14,009 bases of DNA from contig JAUJLZ010000030.1 of the NCBI GenBank assembly GCA_030447125.1, forward strand, positions 1-14,009, read 5' to 3'. The notes below the pieces were generated by a model, which was not told where the DNA came from, searched no databases, and saw only the letters and a program-made list of their open reading frames with translations. Positions 13,391 through 14,009 of the stretch are shown one piece after another (positions within the stretch are counted from its first letter, which is position 1; each line of letters starts with the position of its first letter). The stretch comes from Acidimicrobiales bacterium (lineage in GTDB: Bacteria; Actinomycetota; Acidimicrobiia; Acidimicrobiales; CADCSY01). A program made the translations under genes and the position numbers.

Positions 13391-14009
13391 CTACGAAGGG
13401 CCCTCGACCACCTCGGCGCCGGGAAACGCCTCGGTCAGGCGCTGCAGGTGGGTGCGGGGATCGTCGGGGACGTCCCGCAGGTCGTCGAGGTCGACCGGCT
13501 CGCTCAGCGAAACACCCACGGCGCCCCCGTCGGCCACCTGGGCTGCGGTGGAGGTGTCCACGACGAGGCGGAGGGGGACGGGTCGGCCGAAGTGGACCGC
13601 CAGGGCGGACTCGACGTCGCTCCGCCGGGCCTCGCACTTGGCCCGCATGGCGTCGGTGGGCACGGCGAAGGTGGCGGCGGCGCCATCGACCGCGGCGAAG
13701 CGACCGGCCCCGAACAGGCCCTTGACGACCGGGCGCAACCGGCTGAGGACGTGGTCGGCCCAGGCCAGGGTGAGCTCCTCTCGAGTGGGCAGACCTGCCG
13801 CCGGCGTGTCGTGGTGGGCGAGCGTGGGGGGGGCGACGGCTGGGGTGGGGGCGGCAGCAGGCGCGGGTGCGGGCGCGGGCGGGCGGGCAACGGCGCCGAG
13901 TGCCCGACGGGATGAGGCCGAGGCCCGAACCGGAGCTGGATCGGTTGCCGGTGAGGGTGCCGCTCTGCTGTCGGCCGTCGACGGGGCGGGAGCGACCGGC
14001 GGCCCAGGG
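13391..14009 (-). CDS. dnaX: DNA polymerase III subunit gamma/tau, C-terminal part
   Basis: The reading frame is open from the right edge to TAG 13391-13393. The first visible stretch is a Pro/Ala-rich linker of about 60 residues. It is followed by LTLAWADHVLSRLRPVVKGLFGAGRF and EARRSDVESALAVHFGRPVPLRLVVD, the conserved C-terminal domain of actinobacterial DnaX. DnaX is the clamp-loader ATPase that joins polymerase and helicase; its AAA+ part is outside the window, so no gamma frameshift site can be judged. It lies 94 bases upstream of ybaB on the same strand, the normal dnaX-ybaB-recR order. Confidence 0.9.
   Translation of the reverse strand, partial: PGPPVAPAPSTADSRAAPSPATDPAPVRASASSRRALGAVARPPAPAPAPAAAPTPAVAPPTLAHHDTPAAGLPTREELTLAWADHVLSRLRPVVKGLFGAGRFAAVDGAAATFAVPTDAMRAKCEARRSDVESALAVHFGRPVPLRLVVDTSTAAQVADGGAVGVSLSEPVDLDDLRDVPDDPRTHLQRLTEAFPGAEVVEGPS

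Noticed and set aside
13830..14009. Tandem GCGGGC-like repeats at the right edge
   Set aside because: They encode the Pro/Ala-rich linker of DnaX and need no separate explanation.

Overview
The window is high-GC bacterial DNA that looks chromosomal and actinobacterial. Evidence for this is the gene order dnaX-ybaB-recR and rpsF-ssb-rpsR-rplI-dnaB, the wording of the DnaX and assimilatory-type molybdoenzyme C-termini, and several -10-like hexamers lying 6-10 bases before start codons, as expected for leaderless transcripts. An Acidimicrobiia-like lineage is my guess and is not shown by the sequence. I saw no rRNA, tRNA, CRISPR array or insertion sequence.

Left part (1-4467). On the plus strand the window opens inside a molybdopterin oxidoreductase of the assimilatory nitrate reductase type, which ends at 939. 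On the minus strand follows a PIN toxin / Phd-YefM antitoxin pair (1121-1836), divergent from typA (1946-3772, a BipA/TypA GTPase). The shared TA/typA upstream region carries a 12-bp perfect palindrome inside a probable antitoxin promoter. After a hairpin behind typA comes a J-domain protein with a C-terminal zinc ribbon (3886-4467).

Middle (4468-8878). Two copies of a 20-bp direct repeat lie between the J-domain gene and a convergent minus-strand pair: a two-helix membrane protein and a small lipoprotein, both of unknown role. Upstream of these on the same strand is dnaB (5333-8878). It encodes the replicative helicase interrupted by two in-frame inteins. Intein 1 (402 aa) splits the Walker A loop between Lys and Thr and keeps both LAGLIDADG motifs. 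Intein 2 (325 aa) sits at the RESG/S site, has lost its homing-endonuclease motifs, and has Glu in place of the usual penultimate His. Spliced DnaB would be 454 aa. This is the most striking content of the window.

Right part (8879-14009), all minus strand. The ribosomal/replication operon rpsF-ssb-rpsR-rplI lies upstream of dnaB. It has a structured 5' leader that is a candidate for S6:S18 autoregulation, tight start/stop overlaps, and an rpsR with a long disordered RG/RD-rich tail. A perfect DnaA box sits upstream of dnaB. Further upstream are an acyltransferase-3 membrane protein probably started by CTG, recR, ybaB/ebfC and the C-terminus of dnaX. The cluster joins the helicase, SSB, clamp-loader subunit and RecR with ribosomal proteins. 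Its composition, plus the DnaA box, would fit a place near oriC, but no origin is visible here.
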